This document shows positions 33,436 to 44,517 of a stretch of 64,000 nucleotides of DNA, one piece after another. This stretch comes from Ephemerocybe angulata. Lineage: Eukaryota; Basidiomycota; Agaricomycetes; Agaricales; Psathyrellaceae. Made by a program: the position numbers and the translations under genes. The first letter of the stretch is position 1, and each line of letters opens with the position of its first letter. Location: positions 1,364,001 through 1,428,000 of the forward strand of contig JAACJK010000163.1 in assembly GCA_013368325.1 (NCBI GenBank), written 5' to 3'. The notes under the pieces are model-generated. The model did not search any database and had not been told where the DNA came from. It worked only from the letters and a program-made list of their open reading frames with translations.

Positions 33436-36091
33436 ATGTTTTCTTCGCTCGCCTGGCTGCGAGCTTTCGCCTTTGCTCTCCTCGTTCTGTCACCCTCCAC
33501 GAGCGCACGAGAAGAGACGATATGTGCGTAACATTTCCCGCCATTCCCGCCTCTCACTCACCCGACATCTCCAGTTACATCGTCTGTGACATACTGCAAC
33601 CCCCCAGAGACACTCCTTATCTCCCGCTTCGAAGTCGCGTATTTCCCCCAAAACTCTTCCGTCGCCTTCAACGTCTCCGCAGCGAGCGTCGTACGTTCCC
33701 CACGTCTTCTCTCCACCCAACTCCACTAACCACCCCACAGCAACCCAATGTCAGCGTCACCGCTAACCTCTTCCTCAATGTCTACGGCATGAAGCCCCTG
33801 AACCTCACCCTCGATCTCTGCAACATCCTCGGCGGCGCACTCTGCCCCCTCCCCATGTACAACTTCACCGGCGCGGACTCGCTCTCCCTCCCGGACTCTC
33901 TAGGCATAAACGGCCGCATCCCCAGCATCGCATTTTCGATTCCCGACCTCGAGGGCTTCGCGCAGCTCACGCTCACGGAGGTCGGCACGGGCAACATTAA
34001 AGCCTGCGTGCAAGCTACGCTCGCGAACGGATGGTCCGCGCACCAAGAGGCCGTCGAATGGACCACAGGCGGCCTCGCCATCTTCGCCTTCCTCGCCGCC
34101 CTCCTCGTCTCCTTCCTCTCCAAGGACGCGCAGAACGTAACCCCCTTCCGATTTGTGGATCTCATATCATTGTTCCAGGCTATCGCGAGCAGCGCACTCC
34201 TCAGCCTCAACTATCCGTCGGTGTACAGGGCCTTTGCGCTCAACTTTGCGTGGGCACTGGGGCTGTTCCCTACCGAGGAGAATGGCGCGATCCAGAGCTC
34301 TATTAATAAAATGCGACATCGGACTGGGGGGCGGCTTGCGGACGCCGCGCAGGGCTCGGCGGTGCAGTTCGTGAACCGTAAGCTGAGCCCGTATAACGAT
34401 AACCTTGTTGCGATAGGCCTGCCCTCCATCAGCACGACAAACTCGGATTTGCTCACGCGGCAACTCGAGCCCGCGCAGCAGATAGCACCGAATCTCGCGC
34501 GGCGGTTTGTCAACTTGGTGCAGAGGGGAACGGAGGGAACGGTGACGGGCGAGGTGAAGACGGTGACGAATAGCTCGGCGAATGTGTTGCAGGCGGGGCT
34601 GCCCATTTATGTGAACTCGCTGCATGTGGCGACCGGGAATGCGTTTATGACTGTGTTCTTGGTTGCGCTTATGATGTTTGCCATCGGCTTGGCGGTCCTG
34701 GCGCTTGGGTACGGGGTGTACGTCCTTGTGCGCCGTCGCCGGAGAACAACAAAAACACAGGAAGGGTTTATTTACCTCGCGTTCTCCAGGTCTTGGGTTC
34801 TTCGATTGGTGAGCCAATCCTCCCTTGTTTTGTGTAACACTGACTAATACGTTCGTAGTCATTAATCGCGCTCTCCCCGCTCCTTATCTTTATCTTCAAT
34901 CAATGGACGCTGAAGGACTCCTGGGCATCGATCCTCCTCTCCGTCCTCACCCTCGTCGCCCTCATCCTCCTCATAGGATACCCCTCATTCACCACCCTCC
35001 GCCTCGCGCACACGCGTAGCCCATTCGAACTCTACACGCCCGCGCACCCACATCTACAGGCAGCAGGGCCGCTCTACGCGCAATACCGCGTCCCGCGATA
35101 CTACTTCTACTTCTGCGCGCCGCTCGTAGGTACAGTCCTCCGCGCCCTGTTCATCGCGTTCGCACAGAGCAACGATACAGCGCAGATTGCGCTCATGGTT
35201 GCGCTGGAGGTGTGTCTTGTCGCTGTGCACTTGGTGTTGCGGCCGCACCCGAGCCGGGGCGGGGATGTGTTCTCGACGTTTGTGGCTGTTGTGCGGATGC
35301 TGGCGGCGGGGCTGTCGATTGCGTTTTTGCAGGGGCTGGATGTGAAGCCGATTCCGAGGGTGGTTATTGGGTTTGTGATGGTGGTTGTGTTTGGGGTTGC
35401 GGTTATCGTGGTGGTTGTGAACTTTTTTGTGAATTTGGTGGCGGTGTGTTTGCCAAGGAGGAAGGGGGGTAGTGGGGAGAAGGATGAGGGAGGGGATGGG
35501 GGTGAGAAGGGGTTGAAGGAGGGTAGTTGGTCGTCGAGTGGGGGGAGTAGTACTTTGGACTCGAATGAGAAGGAGGGGGGGTTGGGGTTGGTGTTGCAGG
35601 CGAGTTCGAGTGAGGGACATGGGGATGGGCAGCGCGCTGTGAGACCGCATAACCCGACGCCCGAGGCGTCGTCCCCGGTGGAGAACGGGACTGTGTTGGC
35701 GTCGTTCCCGATCTCGCCGACGGGGACGACGGTGACGAGTGTGGGCCCGCCGAGTCCGTATACGGGGTACTCGAGGGATTCTGCGAGTTTGACGGTGGGG
35801 AGCCTTTTGCCGAGAAGGTGGAGCGAGAGTTTTGGGTATGAGACGGGGACGGATGAGGGGTATGCGGGGGAGGGGTCGAGTGAGGGGTACTTTGGTAGCC
35901 CGAGTGCGGCGGGGAGTCGGAGGGGGAGTGAGAGTGTGCCGGGGTCGCCGGCGTGGAGGTCGAGGCCGGGGAGTAGTGGGGGGAGTAGTTCTGCGCATGG
36001 GGGTCTTGGGCTTGGGAGGAAGGGGAGCTCGTCGAGGGGGTTGCAGGGGATGCAGGTGCAGGAGAGGATTGTGGAGGATGAGGCTGCGTGA
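33436..36091 (+). CDS. Flc/TRP-like multi-pass membrane protein (ML-like plus TRP domains)
   Basis: A fungal membrane protein of the flavin-carrier/TRP-like (Flc, Pkd2) family, linked in yeasts to FAD import into the ER, wall integrity and calcium handling. The ATG at 33436 gives a signal peptide (MFSSLAWLRAFAFALLVLSP). Two short introns follow before the luminal ML-like domain (VAYFPQNSSVAFNVSAASV, then SVTANLFLNVYGM and LCNILGGALCPLPMYNFTG). The first membrane segment is GGLAIFAFLAALLVSFL. Several more helices follow, including VFLVALMMFAIGLAVLALGY, SLIALSPLLIFIFNQW and a group near 35290-35450. The C-terminal 200 residues are a Gly/Ser-rich cytosolic tail. The third intron (34812-34858) joins WVLRL to SLIALSP in frame. 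The region just before it (TTKTQEGFIYLAF) is less certain. The tail is strikingly G-rich on the coding strand. Confidence 0.85.
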
Positions 36092-37337
36092 GATGGGACT
36101 CTTTCGACCATGTCTGACCATGTTTTGCTTTTCTTACTCGACTTCTGAAGGATTCCTATGCCGTTGGATCCATGCCTCATTTTTTGATTCTTTTCGCATT
36201 TTTTGTGCAGCTCGTTGACGACATTCGCGTTTCTTCTTCTCATCATAGAATAGATGGCGCATCTTTTATTTTTATTGGACCTTTGATGTCCTTCACTCCT
36301 AATTCCCCTTCTTTGAGGCTGCCACAGTATCAGCTTCGATATCCAACTTATCTAGTCCTTCGCACGAAATGATCTTCCCTTCTCATCCATCCCATCTCCA
36401 TCTCAAGAATCGTATCATAGTTATGACCAATGTAGAATACAATGGACGCTCACTCACACGTACATACATACATACATAGTACTCACACTCATTTATTTTC
36501 AGTTTATTGGTTCATTTTCATAATTTTCCGCGTTCTGAGTACTCGAGGCCTGAGAAATGCAATAGACAAGATGTTAGAAGCGACGCGTTTTCAAGAATCG
36601 TGATAAGCAACGAACTTCGGTTGCCAACATGGATGACATACAGTCCAACCTGAGGCCGGAAATACCAAGGGCAGCTGGCTCTCTAAAGGCCGACTCGAAC
36701 GCCCCAAGATCACACTCACATATGCTTCACTTTCCCTGGTAATGCCGTGAACGCTAGCCACAGGCAGGGTTAGACGCAAGTTAGGCGCGCGTGGGCGACG
36801 CGTCGCGTCGCGTCAGCCCGTTATTGATCGGGTCGCCGGAAATAGAACCAAGGCGCGTCAGCCTGTTTAGTCAGCATTTCCGTCTCTTCCTTGACCACTG
36901 TCCTATCTCCAACTCTGCGTTCCTTCAAGTTCGCCTCCTGGGTCGAGATGAGCGCGCTACGTCCTCCCTCGCGCGTACTCTTGACTTGGTGTAGACACGC
37001 CCGGTTATTTCGAGCCAAACAGGGAGAGAATTGAATTATCTGAACGCCAGGCGGCGATTTGCGTTCCCCATTGTCGTCTTCGCGAATACACGTACCGACC
37101 CTGCAACAACTCCGCTCTACTCTCCTACTGATACGGACCACGGTTTCGTGACTCAGACTCATCGCAGACAATGTATGGACTGACGACTATCAACGCTAAG
37201 TATAGACAGATAGACATGTCGATGCAGTATAAAGTGGACCATGGTCTATCTTCCATGACCATATTCCATTCCCTGCTTTCCCCCACCCGCCCTACAACCC
37301 CCCATAACTCTCGTAACTGCTCCAGCTTGAGGCCAAG
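36092..37337. other. Gene-free region
   Basis: About 1.2 kb between the Flc/TRP-like gene and SDR-E. The first 300 bases are T-rich (3' UTR). A short tacatacatacatacat tract lies at about 36462-36478. No gene is supported. Confidence 0.5.
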
Positions 37338-38643
37338 ATGAAGAAATCGCCCTTGACTGTATACAAAGAGCAGTTCTGGACCGTCCCCCCGGTGGCGACG
37401 GCAGACCTGAGCGGGCAGACCGTCGTCATCACTGGCGCCAACACGGGGCTGGGCTTCGAGGCGGCGAAACACTTCGCGTCTATGGGCCCGGGGAAGCTCG
37501 TGCTCGGCTGTAGGAGCGAGGTCAAGGGCCGCGAGGCGGCTGAAAGTGCGTTTTTACTTTCATATTCATTTTGTTGTTGGAATTGTACTGAGACTGGTGT
37601 TGTTACTAGAGATTAAAGCGGAGACGGGGTGTGAGGTGGTAGAGCTGCGGATTGTGGATATGGCGAGCTTTGCGTCGGTCCGTGCGTTTGCGGATAGCTT
37701 TGAGGGGGAGCGGGTGGATATATTTGTTGCGAATGCAGGGGTTATCTCTGCGGGGTACAAGACCACGGCCGATGGATGGGAAGAATCGTACGTCTCATCC
37801 TTTAGTGGGTTCCGTGATGGCAAATGACTAACGAAATATTTAGTCTCCAGATTAACGATATTGCGACGGCGTTGCTGTGTTTGTTGTTGACGCCTCGGCT
37901 CGTGGAGACGGGGGACAAGTATAAAACGAACCCACGACTTGTCGTTGTTAGCAGTGATACTCATTACTGGGTAAGCATCCCGGATGAGGTCTATGAGGCA
38001 CCCTCGCCGTGGAAAGAGTTGAACAAGGAAAAGTAGTGAGCGATTAGATCTTCGCCTATTCGTTCGAGTGTTCACTGACAGACGCGACAGTGTCACAAGG
38101 TTCCGCTATCTTCAGACCAAACGTAAGTCTTTCCACATGCGAAGTGCATGGGACCCCTTGGCTAAACGGATACGCTTGTAGTCCTCGATATATTCATCAT
38201 GCAATCGCTCGCGGAACTGCTGCAAGACACCCGCGTCATCGTCACTTCCATGACCCCAGGCTACTGCGCCTCCGACCTCGACAGAGGCTTCCGCGCCGCT
38301 GGAGGTCTGCTCGGGATGATCAATGCGCTGAGAAAGTGGCTCCTCGCGCGGACCTCGGAGCAGGGTGCAAGGCAGATCGTGTACGCGGCTGTGGGGAGTT
38401 GGGACGACCCGGAGAAGCTGCGAGGCACGTACTTGAATCTGCATGAGATTCAGGAGCCGAGTGATCATGCTATTGGGGAGGAGGGGAAGAGGAGGCGGGA
38501 TATTCTTTGGGTGCGTTTTTATTGGGTCATGGGGTTTGAGTGGGTAGAGAAGTTGCTGACGTGTCTAATAGGCTGACCTTATTGGCGAACTCTCGAAGGT
38601 TGATGGTCGGGTTGCAAGAATTGCCAAGGATTATTCGGGTTGA
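37338..38643 (+). CDS. Short-chain dehydrogenase/reductase SDR-E
   Basis: Intact plus-strand member of the local SDR family. It begins MKKSPLTVYKEQFWTVPPVA; the coenzyme motif is GANTGLGFEAAKHFAS, with NAG in DIFVANAGVISAGYKTT. The serine region is VVSSDTHYWVSIPD, keeping both serines that are partly lost in SDR-A and -B. The catalytic YxxxK is YLQTK, on a 32-nt micro-exon at 38091-38122. The next exon reads LLDIFIMQSLAELLQDTRVI, then TPGYCASDL. The last exon is DLIGELSKVDGRVARIAKDY, SG and stop at 38641-38643. It has the same exon layout as the other copies but is the most diverged of them. Substrate is unknown. Confidence 0.9.
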
Positions 38644-39154
38644 ACGGATTTTTGTTCTGAACTGTATGACATAAACTTTTCAGGCCGTTGCATGTAGTAA
38701 CCCTCCGTACTTATAGCACCGGCGTTCATCTTATTCCTTGAATACGTCATGTCGATACGGCATCCAATCCTATTCAAATTGTGCATCCAACATACTTCCT
38801 GCCCTCAGATCTCCGGACTTAATAATCCGTGGATTCTTGCCACTCTTTCCGAAGTGAGAATGGGGTTCGGCAGGAGGCTTGCGTATGTATGCCGGAGTTT
38901 TCGAACGACAGAAGACTACAGAAGGCCTTGTCCCTGGAACCCTAGTTGCTGTGCATGTTGAATGGGGCCACTGGATGAGAAAGCAGGTTCGTAATACTTG
39001 CGATAAGACTGTTGGGCCTTGTGTGAGCTAGACATGTTTAAAAGCGCGTCTCGGTATCCCTGGGTTTGTTTAACACCCACCCACTCGTCACCCGCCATAC
39101 AGCTTCTACTACCACTACACATCCTCCAGCGACCAAAATACAGAACAAAACACG
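38644..39154. promoter_or_regulatory. SDR-F upstream region, duplicated at 18889-19131
   Basis: No gene lies here. From about 38840 to the SDR-F start codon the sequence matches 18889-19131, with a roughly 70-base insertion in this copy near 38886-38955. A TTTAAAAG box at 39037-39044 corresponds to TATTTAAAAG at 19016-19024 and is a candidate TATA element about 110 bases before the ATG. Confidence 0.55.
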
Positions 39155-40461
39155 ATGAAGAGAGGACTCATTTCCGTATTTGCGGACCAATTCAAAACCA
39201 TTCCCCCTGTTGTAACAGCCGACCTCACTGGCCAAACGGTCGTCGTAACAGGCTCAAACACAGGGCTGGGGTTCCAGGCAGCGAAACATTTCGCGCGAAT
39301 GGGGCCGGGGAAGCTTATCCTCGCAGTTCGGAGTCAGCAGAAGGGTGACGCTGCGGCAGAGAGTACGTTGACCATGCTACGCGGTACATGGAGCTACGGG
39401 GTGTTCACCGCCTTTACAGGGATTAAAAGCGAGACTGGGTTCAAGGCGGTCGAAGTGTGGCTTCTCGATCAATCAAAGTTCTCCTCTGTGATCGCGTTTG
39501 CAGACCGGTTCCAGAAGGAGGATGTCAGGCTCGATATACTCGTTGCGAATGCGGCCATTATTCCAACGCAGTACAAGACGACGGAAGATGGTTGGGAGGA
39601 ATCGTAAGCAAAGAGCGCATTGTTTATCGATGGCTTTGTAACTGACTTTTGAGCATGGCGATGCAGTCTACAGGTCAACGACCTTTCCACCTCCCTCTTG
39701 TGCTTGCTTCTGGCGCCACGTCTGGTTGAGACTGGAAAGAAGTATGGCACCAGGCCGAGGATCGCCATCGTCTCGAGCAGCGTTCATTATTGGGTCGAAT
39801 TTGACGACTCGGTGTACGACGCTGAATCGTCTTGGCAGGTCCTGAGTACCGAAAAGCATTTCGCCGAAGTGTATGTCCTTTCCCTTCACTAGCTACTAGC
39901 TTCTCTGAGCAAGCATCTCGTGTAGGCTGAAGACCGATCAACGCTACCCTGAAACAAAACGTAAGGACATATATTTTACTCATACTCAGATAACTGATCA
40001 TATTCTTTACCAGTTCTCAATATCTTCTTCGCTCAGTCTTTGGCAGACCTCCTGAAAGACACGCCCGTCGTCGTGGACACTCTCAACCCAGGGTACTGCT
40101 ACTCTGAGCTCCGGACAGTTTTTAGTGGTATCCAGGCAGTCGTCGACTGGATCATGGAGCGGCTTCTGGCCTGGACAACCGAGCAAGGGTCCAGACAGCT
40201 GGTGTACGGCGCGCTCGGAGGCTCCGACAAGCTCGATCAGATCAACGGAGCGTACCTCGAGCTTCACCAAGTCGTCGAGCCTAGTGATCATGTTATTGGA
40301 TATGAAGGCAAGAAGCGGCGGGATAAACTTTGGGTGAGTAGCAGGTGCTTGTGCTTGTTAGGTTCTGTACAGCTGATCCTATTGCGCAGAGCGATCTCGT
40401 TCGAGAGTTGTCGAAGGTAGATGGGCGTGTCGCTGGTATTGTGAAGCAATACTCATCATAA
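39155..40461 (+). CDS. Short-chain dehydrogenase/reductase SDR-F
   Basis: Intact plus-strand SDR. It begins MKRGLISVFADQFKTIPPVV; the coenzyme motif is GSNTGLGFQAAKHFAR. The NAG position reads NAA (LDILVANAAIIPTQYKTTED), as in SDR-G. The serine region is IVSSSVHYWVEFDD. Catalytic YxxxK is YPETK on the 35-nt micro-exon 39926-39960. The following exon has LNIFFAQSLADLLKDTPVVV and NPGYCYSEL; the last exon reads DLVRELSKVDGRVAGIVKQY, SS and stop. Exon 1 is 208 nt (39155-39362), the same as in SDR-A, showing a fixed gene structure. Its upstream region and first codons are the source of, or sister to, relic 2 at 18889-19201. Confidence 0.92.
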
Positions 40462-41531
40462 TACTTATTTGATACTTATTATACCTTCTCAAAATGTTGT
40501 GTCGTTTTCCCATTAGTATTATGATGGACCCATCCAAGCTTATAAATCGAGGGATGCAATACACTCTTGGCTCATCATCTTGTTTGAATTAAGCAGAATC
40601 TGCCCCCGATTTGGCAATGCTGAAAGTTAAGCGCCTGCTACTAGGGCTTCAGCGCTTAGGTACTTTTTTGACGTCATTGTTTGGGCTATTTCAGTGCCAG
40701 CGCGCGTCGGGGAACGCGCTACTGACTTCCTACAAACTCGAAGGATTCCGCTAAGTCAGTGCTTTTGTGCGCAGCACTGTCTAAACGCGAAGGGGGCGTG
40801 TTATGTACTTCCAGGGTCATACCATGCACTCACTCTATAGCACATGCCCCTTTCACAGAGGGCCTGCGCCATGTTTTACTGGATTTAAACGCGGGCTCTC
40901 GGCCTTCAACGTTCAACGCCCACAAACTTCGGAGACATCAAACTCCGAGATCGTCTTCACTTGAAAGTCGATGGGCGTGTCGCAGATATCGTTAGGGCGT
41001 ACTCGTCTTGATATGGAGATGTTCATCCCCTCCTATGATCTGTAATGCTTCGGGGAACTTGGATTACAAACCTTTCCTGCCCGGCTGGGATCTATAAGCC
41101 AAACTCTAGTCTCCTATCCTCGATGTTTGTGGAGATCACATAGATTTTGGTCACGATTCCACCGTCCACTGGGGTGAACGTGGTTAATTAAGCTAAAGAT
41201 AGATTAAACTCTCAAGGACGGTACATACTCTGTCCCTTATGGCTGACTATGCAATGTGGCTAACGTCATCGGATTGAACAAATTAAGCAGAATCTTGCCT
41301 CGATTTGGTGATGAGCGCCAGATTTGGGCGCCAGATTTGAGCGCCCAGCCAGCGCTTCGCGGCTTACTGTCATCAGAAGTGCAGGACGCTGCTTACTACA
41401 CTTGGAATTGGGGACAACCCACTCCCGTACATAAGGATTCGAAGAACATGCATGTTGGCACACTCACTGGCCTCTTTCCCTCGATCTACGCGACATTCAT
41501 CTCGACCATTGAAACTGCGATACAAAACGGA
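40462..41531. other. Region between SDR-F and SDR-G
   Basis: No complete gene. It contains the orphan last exon listed separately. The in-frame open stretch upstream of SDR-G (from 41256) has an ATG, but the extra residues have no counterpart in the other SDRs, so I treat it as promoter and leader. Confidence 0.5.
40949..41011 (+). pseudogene. Orphan SDR last exon
   Basis: The stretch reads KVDGRVADIVRAYSS and stop (41009-41011), matching the last exon of SDR-F and SDR-G. The part before it is a damaged match to DLVRELS. No other SDR exon is attached, so it is a leftover from a deleted copy or an unequal exchange between F and G. Confidence 0.75.
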
Positions 41532-42845
41532 ATGAAGCAAACATTTTTCCAACTTCTCTCCGGTCAACTCAGGACTGTGCCCCCTGTCGTCACAGCCGAC
41601 CTCAGCGGAAAGACGGTGGTAGTAACGGGTTCCAATGGTGGGCTCGGTCTTGAGGCGGCGAAGCATTTCGCGCGAATGAAGCCAGGAAAGTTAATTCTCG
41701 CCGTTCGGAGTGAGAGTCGGGGGAAGGCTGCAGCAGATCGTGCGTCTACAATTCAGACTTGCCTAGACCGCGCGCTGAAGCTACCTACCATTGCAGAAAT
41801 CAAGAACGAGACGGGATTTGACGCGGTTGAAGTGTGGCTGCTTGACCAGTCCAGATTTTCATCTGTCATCGCGTTCGCAGACAGGTTCGAAAAAGAGGAT
41901 CTCCGGCTTGACATACTCGTCGCAAATGCGGCCATAATCCCTGCAACGTACAGGACGACAGAAGATGGGTGGGAAGAAAGGTAAGTGACATGCACCTAAC
42001 CTGATAGCATTCGCAAAGACTGACTTCGTGAGGACTCGCAGTCTCCAAGTCAATGACCTTTCACCCTCGCTGCTATGCTTGCTTCTGGTGCCACGCATGG
42101 TCGAAACCGGAAAGAAATACAATACCAAACCCAGGATAGTGACTGTCAGCAGTGGTATTCACTATCTGGCCGAGTTCAACGAGTCTGTGTACGATGCAGA
42201 CTCTTCTTGGCAGGCTCTCAGTCGTGAAGAGTACTTCAATCCAAAGTACGCACCCTATCCAGTGCACCCCTGCTCTCTTATATAAAGCGGCATGCTTTTC
42301 AGGTTTAACAGTGATCAGCGATACTTTGAGACGAAACGTATGGACACTTTGTGCTGCCCTTCGTGCACAATGTCTAACATTCAATAACAGTTCTCAACGT
42401 CTTCTTCACGCGGTCCTTGAACAGTCTGGTGAAAGATACCCCCATCATTGTCAACGCACTCAGCCCCGGCTACTGCTACTCTAACATCCGCAGAGAATCC
42501 AAGGATGGAATCGTGCAGGCGTTTGTGGGCTGGTTGATGCGGAAAGCCTTGGCTTGGACCACCGAGCAAGGGTCGCGTCAGCTTGTATACAGTGCAATCG
42601 GAGGGTCAGACAACCCCGATCAATTGAAGGGAGCGTACATCGACCTGCACCAGGTCGTCGAACCGACTGACCATGTCATTGGCTTCTACGGCAAGCAGAG
42701 GGGTAACAAACTCTGGGTAAGTGTTCGTCTCTTGCATCTAAACCGGCCTCACTGAACTAATTCTTTGCCGTAGAGCGATCTCGTTAGAGAACTGTCGAAA
42801 GTTGATGGGCGTGTCGGGGAGATAGTCAGGGCGTACTCGACTTGA
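41532..42845 (+). CDS. Short-chain dehydrogenase/reductase SDR-G
   Basis: Intact plus-strand SDR. It begins MKQTFFQLLSGQLRTVPPVV; the coenzyme motif is GSNGGLGLEAAKHFARM. The NAG position reads NAA (LDILVANAAIIPATYRTTED). The serine region is TVSSGIHYLAEFNE. Catalytic YxxxK is YFETK on the 35-nt micro-exon 42303-42337. The next exon has LNVFFTRSLNSLVKDTPIIV and SPGYCYSNI; the last exon is DLVRELSKVDGRVGEIVRAY, ST and stop at 42843-42845. The first intron is a multiple of three, so it reads through in genomic sequence. The start at 41532 is chosen by alignment with the other copies; an upstream in-frame ATG at 41256 exists. Confidence 0.9.
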
Positions 42846-44517
42846 AGGCGTCCGGCTTTCATCATTGATCAAGCAGGCAGGCTGGTTACATCCTAGATTC
42901 AGAGGATTTTTCTTATCATATGTATCACTTCCCAGAATACCAACGTATTGCCACATATCTCAGAGCTCGCTTCGACCTCTCCTCCGACGCACCTCAGTCC
43001 TTCCTAGAGTCTAGTTGGAGAGAGTTGGAGTTAAACGTTAAGCGCCCGTACACGTGACCGATGGCAGAGAGACCCACCGGCCCACGACGCCCGTCAATGG
43101 TTGCTTTACCCCATCACCATCCAACCTCCAAACTCACCCACAATTCTCAGTGCACCTCTACATTTCTCCGTGAACACTGCCCAGCCAGCTATGTGGGCCT
43201 CATCAGTCGGGTATGTTCGACAAAGCTCTGAAGCGGCGGGTACATTATGTAGCGTAGCTGATGCCCGTTATTACAGATATTGTGAAAAATCGCTCGTCCT
43301 GAGGCTTGAAGTAGCTTGAAGCCCAGTGAGAAGTCGTTCTGTCATTCCAGCCCAAAGTCTCCCAAAATCGCTTCTGCCAAAAAGAAGGAGAATATAGGAT
43401 AGTCTGGGAGGATATGAGACTGACTTTCTGCCAGATTCTCCAGAATTAATCGCTTACTAGTAATATAGATTAATTGAGTACACCTTAAAGTACACATGGA
43501 ACACGTATTATACACTACATACAACAGTCCAAATACTGAGAATAAACATAGCGGCCTACCACGATCCCAGCCCTCCAAATCAGGTACACGTTGAACGCGC
43601 GGCGTGGATTGTTGAAGGATGGCAGGATGGGTGTCGTCCGCAAGTCCTCCAGTGAACGTATGATCGAGACGAGAGTCAAGGGGCAGGAGGTTATCGATTA
43701 GGCCTCCAACACACACTGAAGACAAGGTTACGCACCATCGTTCAGATTCTAACGGACCATTGAGCCACAGAGAAAGGCATCTGTTGTCGACATACTCACT
43801 GATCAGTCATTGGAAAGAGAGGGGGGAGCCTACATACATACTGATCCAGATTCAAGATTCCCCCTGTGCGAGTCCCGAGTCCCAAATGTGTCTAAGTCTC
43901 CGGTTCCTGGAATGTATGCGCTTTCCTGGGCGCCGGGGTGGGCAGGCTGGTAACAGGGACTCATTGCAGGGGCGTGGTGCGCACGCAACGTACTGTCAAG
44001 AAAGAGGTGGGAGCATGGGGAATGGACAGGGGGAACAACTCAAAGAACTCACAGTGGAAGAAGGTGGCAGGAAGAAAGGGGGATTCGGGAAACGACGCGC
44101 CTATTAAGCTCAACGGAACCAAATAGACGCCAACTCCGAGCCAGCAACACTGCGACGATCTAAGTATTTACATGAAGAAGAAAAATTGAAATGTTCAAAT
44201 ATCTGTTGAGAATGTAACAGCTTAACATATTCTACACATACGCTAAACGGTGAAAGCAGAATGTGGGCGAAGTTTGGAGAGTCTCATAAGTGATGGGCGG
44301 GAATGGAAGAATGCTGGGGAATTCAGCAGACCGACTTTTGACTGGGCTTGAAGGCCTGAAGCTGAAGGGCAACATATAACTGGAAATTAAATGATCGCGG
44401 GTCATACTTAGCAGGTTCCCGTTGTAATTTATACCATCATGTTTCCCACCTCCAGTACATCAATCACCTTGAGGCTACAAGTTACGGAGTCCTATAGACT
44501 GCTTCGATTCAAACATT
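42846..44517. other. Gene-poor region with an unassigned minus-strand ORF
   Basis: No gene is identified. On the minus strand, 43725-43342 is open for 127 codons; its first part (NLLPLDSRLDHTFTGGLADD) looks like plausible protein, but the second half is AT-rich, and I could not join it convincingly to an upstream exon. It may be an exon of a lineage-specific gene. Confidence 0.3.

Noticed and set aside
35054..36246. Two long minus-strand open frames (355 and 379 codons) opposite the Flc/TRP-like gene
   Set aside because: They are low-complexity Pro/Ser/Thr or Arg/His/Pro translations of the G-rich coding strand, with no domain. The plus strand carries real membrane-protein sequence continuous with upstream exons.
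41256..41531. Upstream start for SDR-G adding 92 residues
   Set aside because: The extra residues have no match in the four other intact SDR genes, which all start just before the VPPV or IPPV motif.
14938..42845. A secondary-metabolite gene cluster around the SDR genes
   Set aside because: No polyketide synthase, non-ribosomal peptide synthetase, terpene cyclase, P450 or transporter lies in the window, and the genes between the SDRs are housekeeping or unrelated.
43342..43725. 127-codon minus-strand ORF as a gene
   Set aside because: Part of it looks protein-like, but no start or upstream exon could be joined and no family is recognised. It is left as an unassigned stretch in the intergenic entry.
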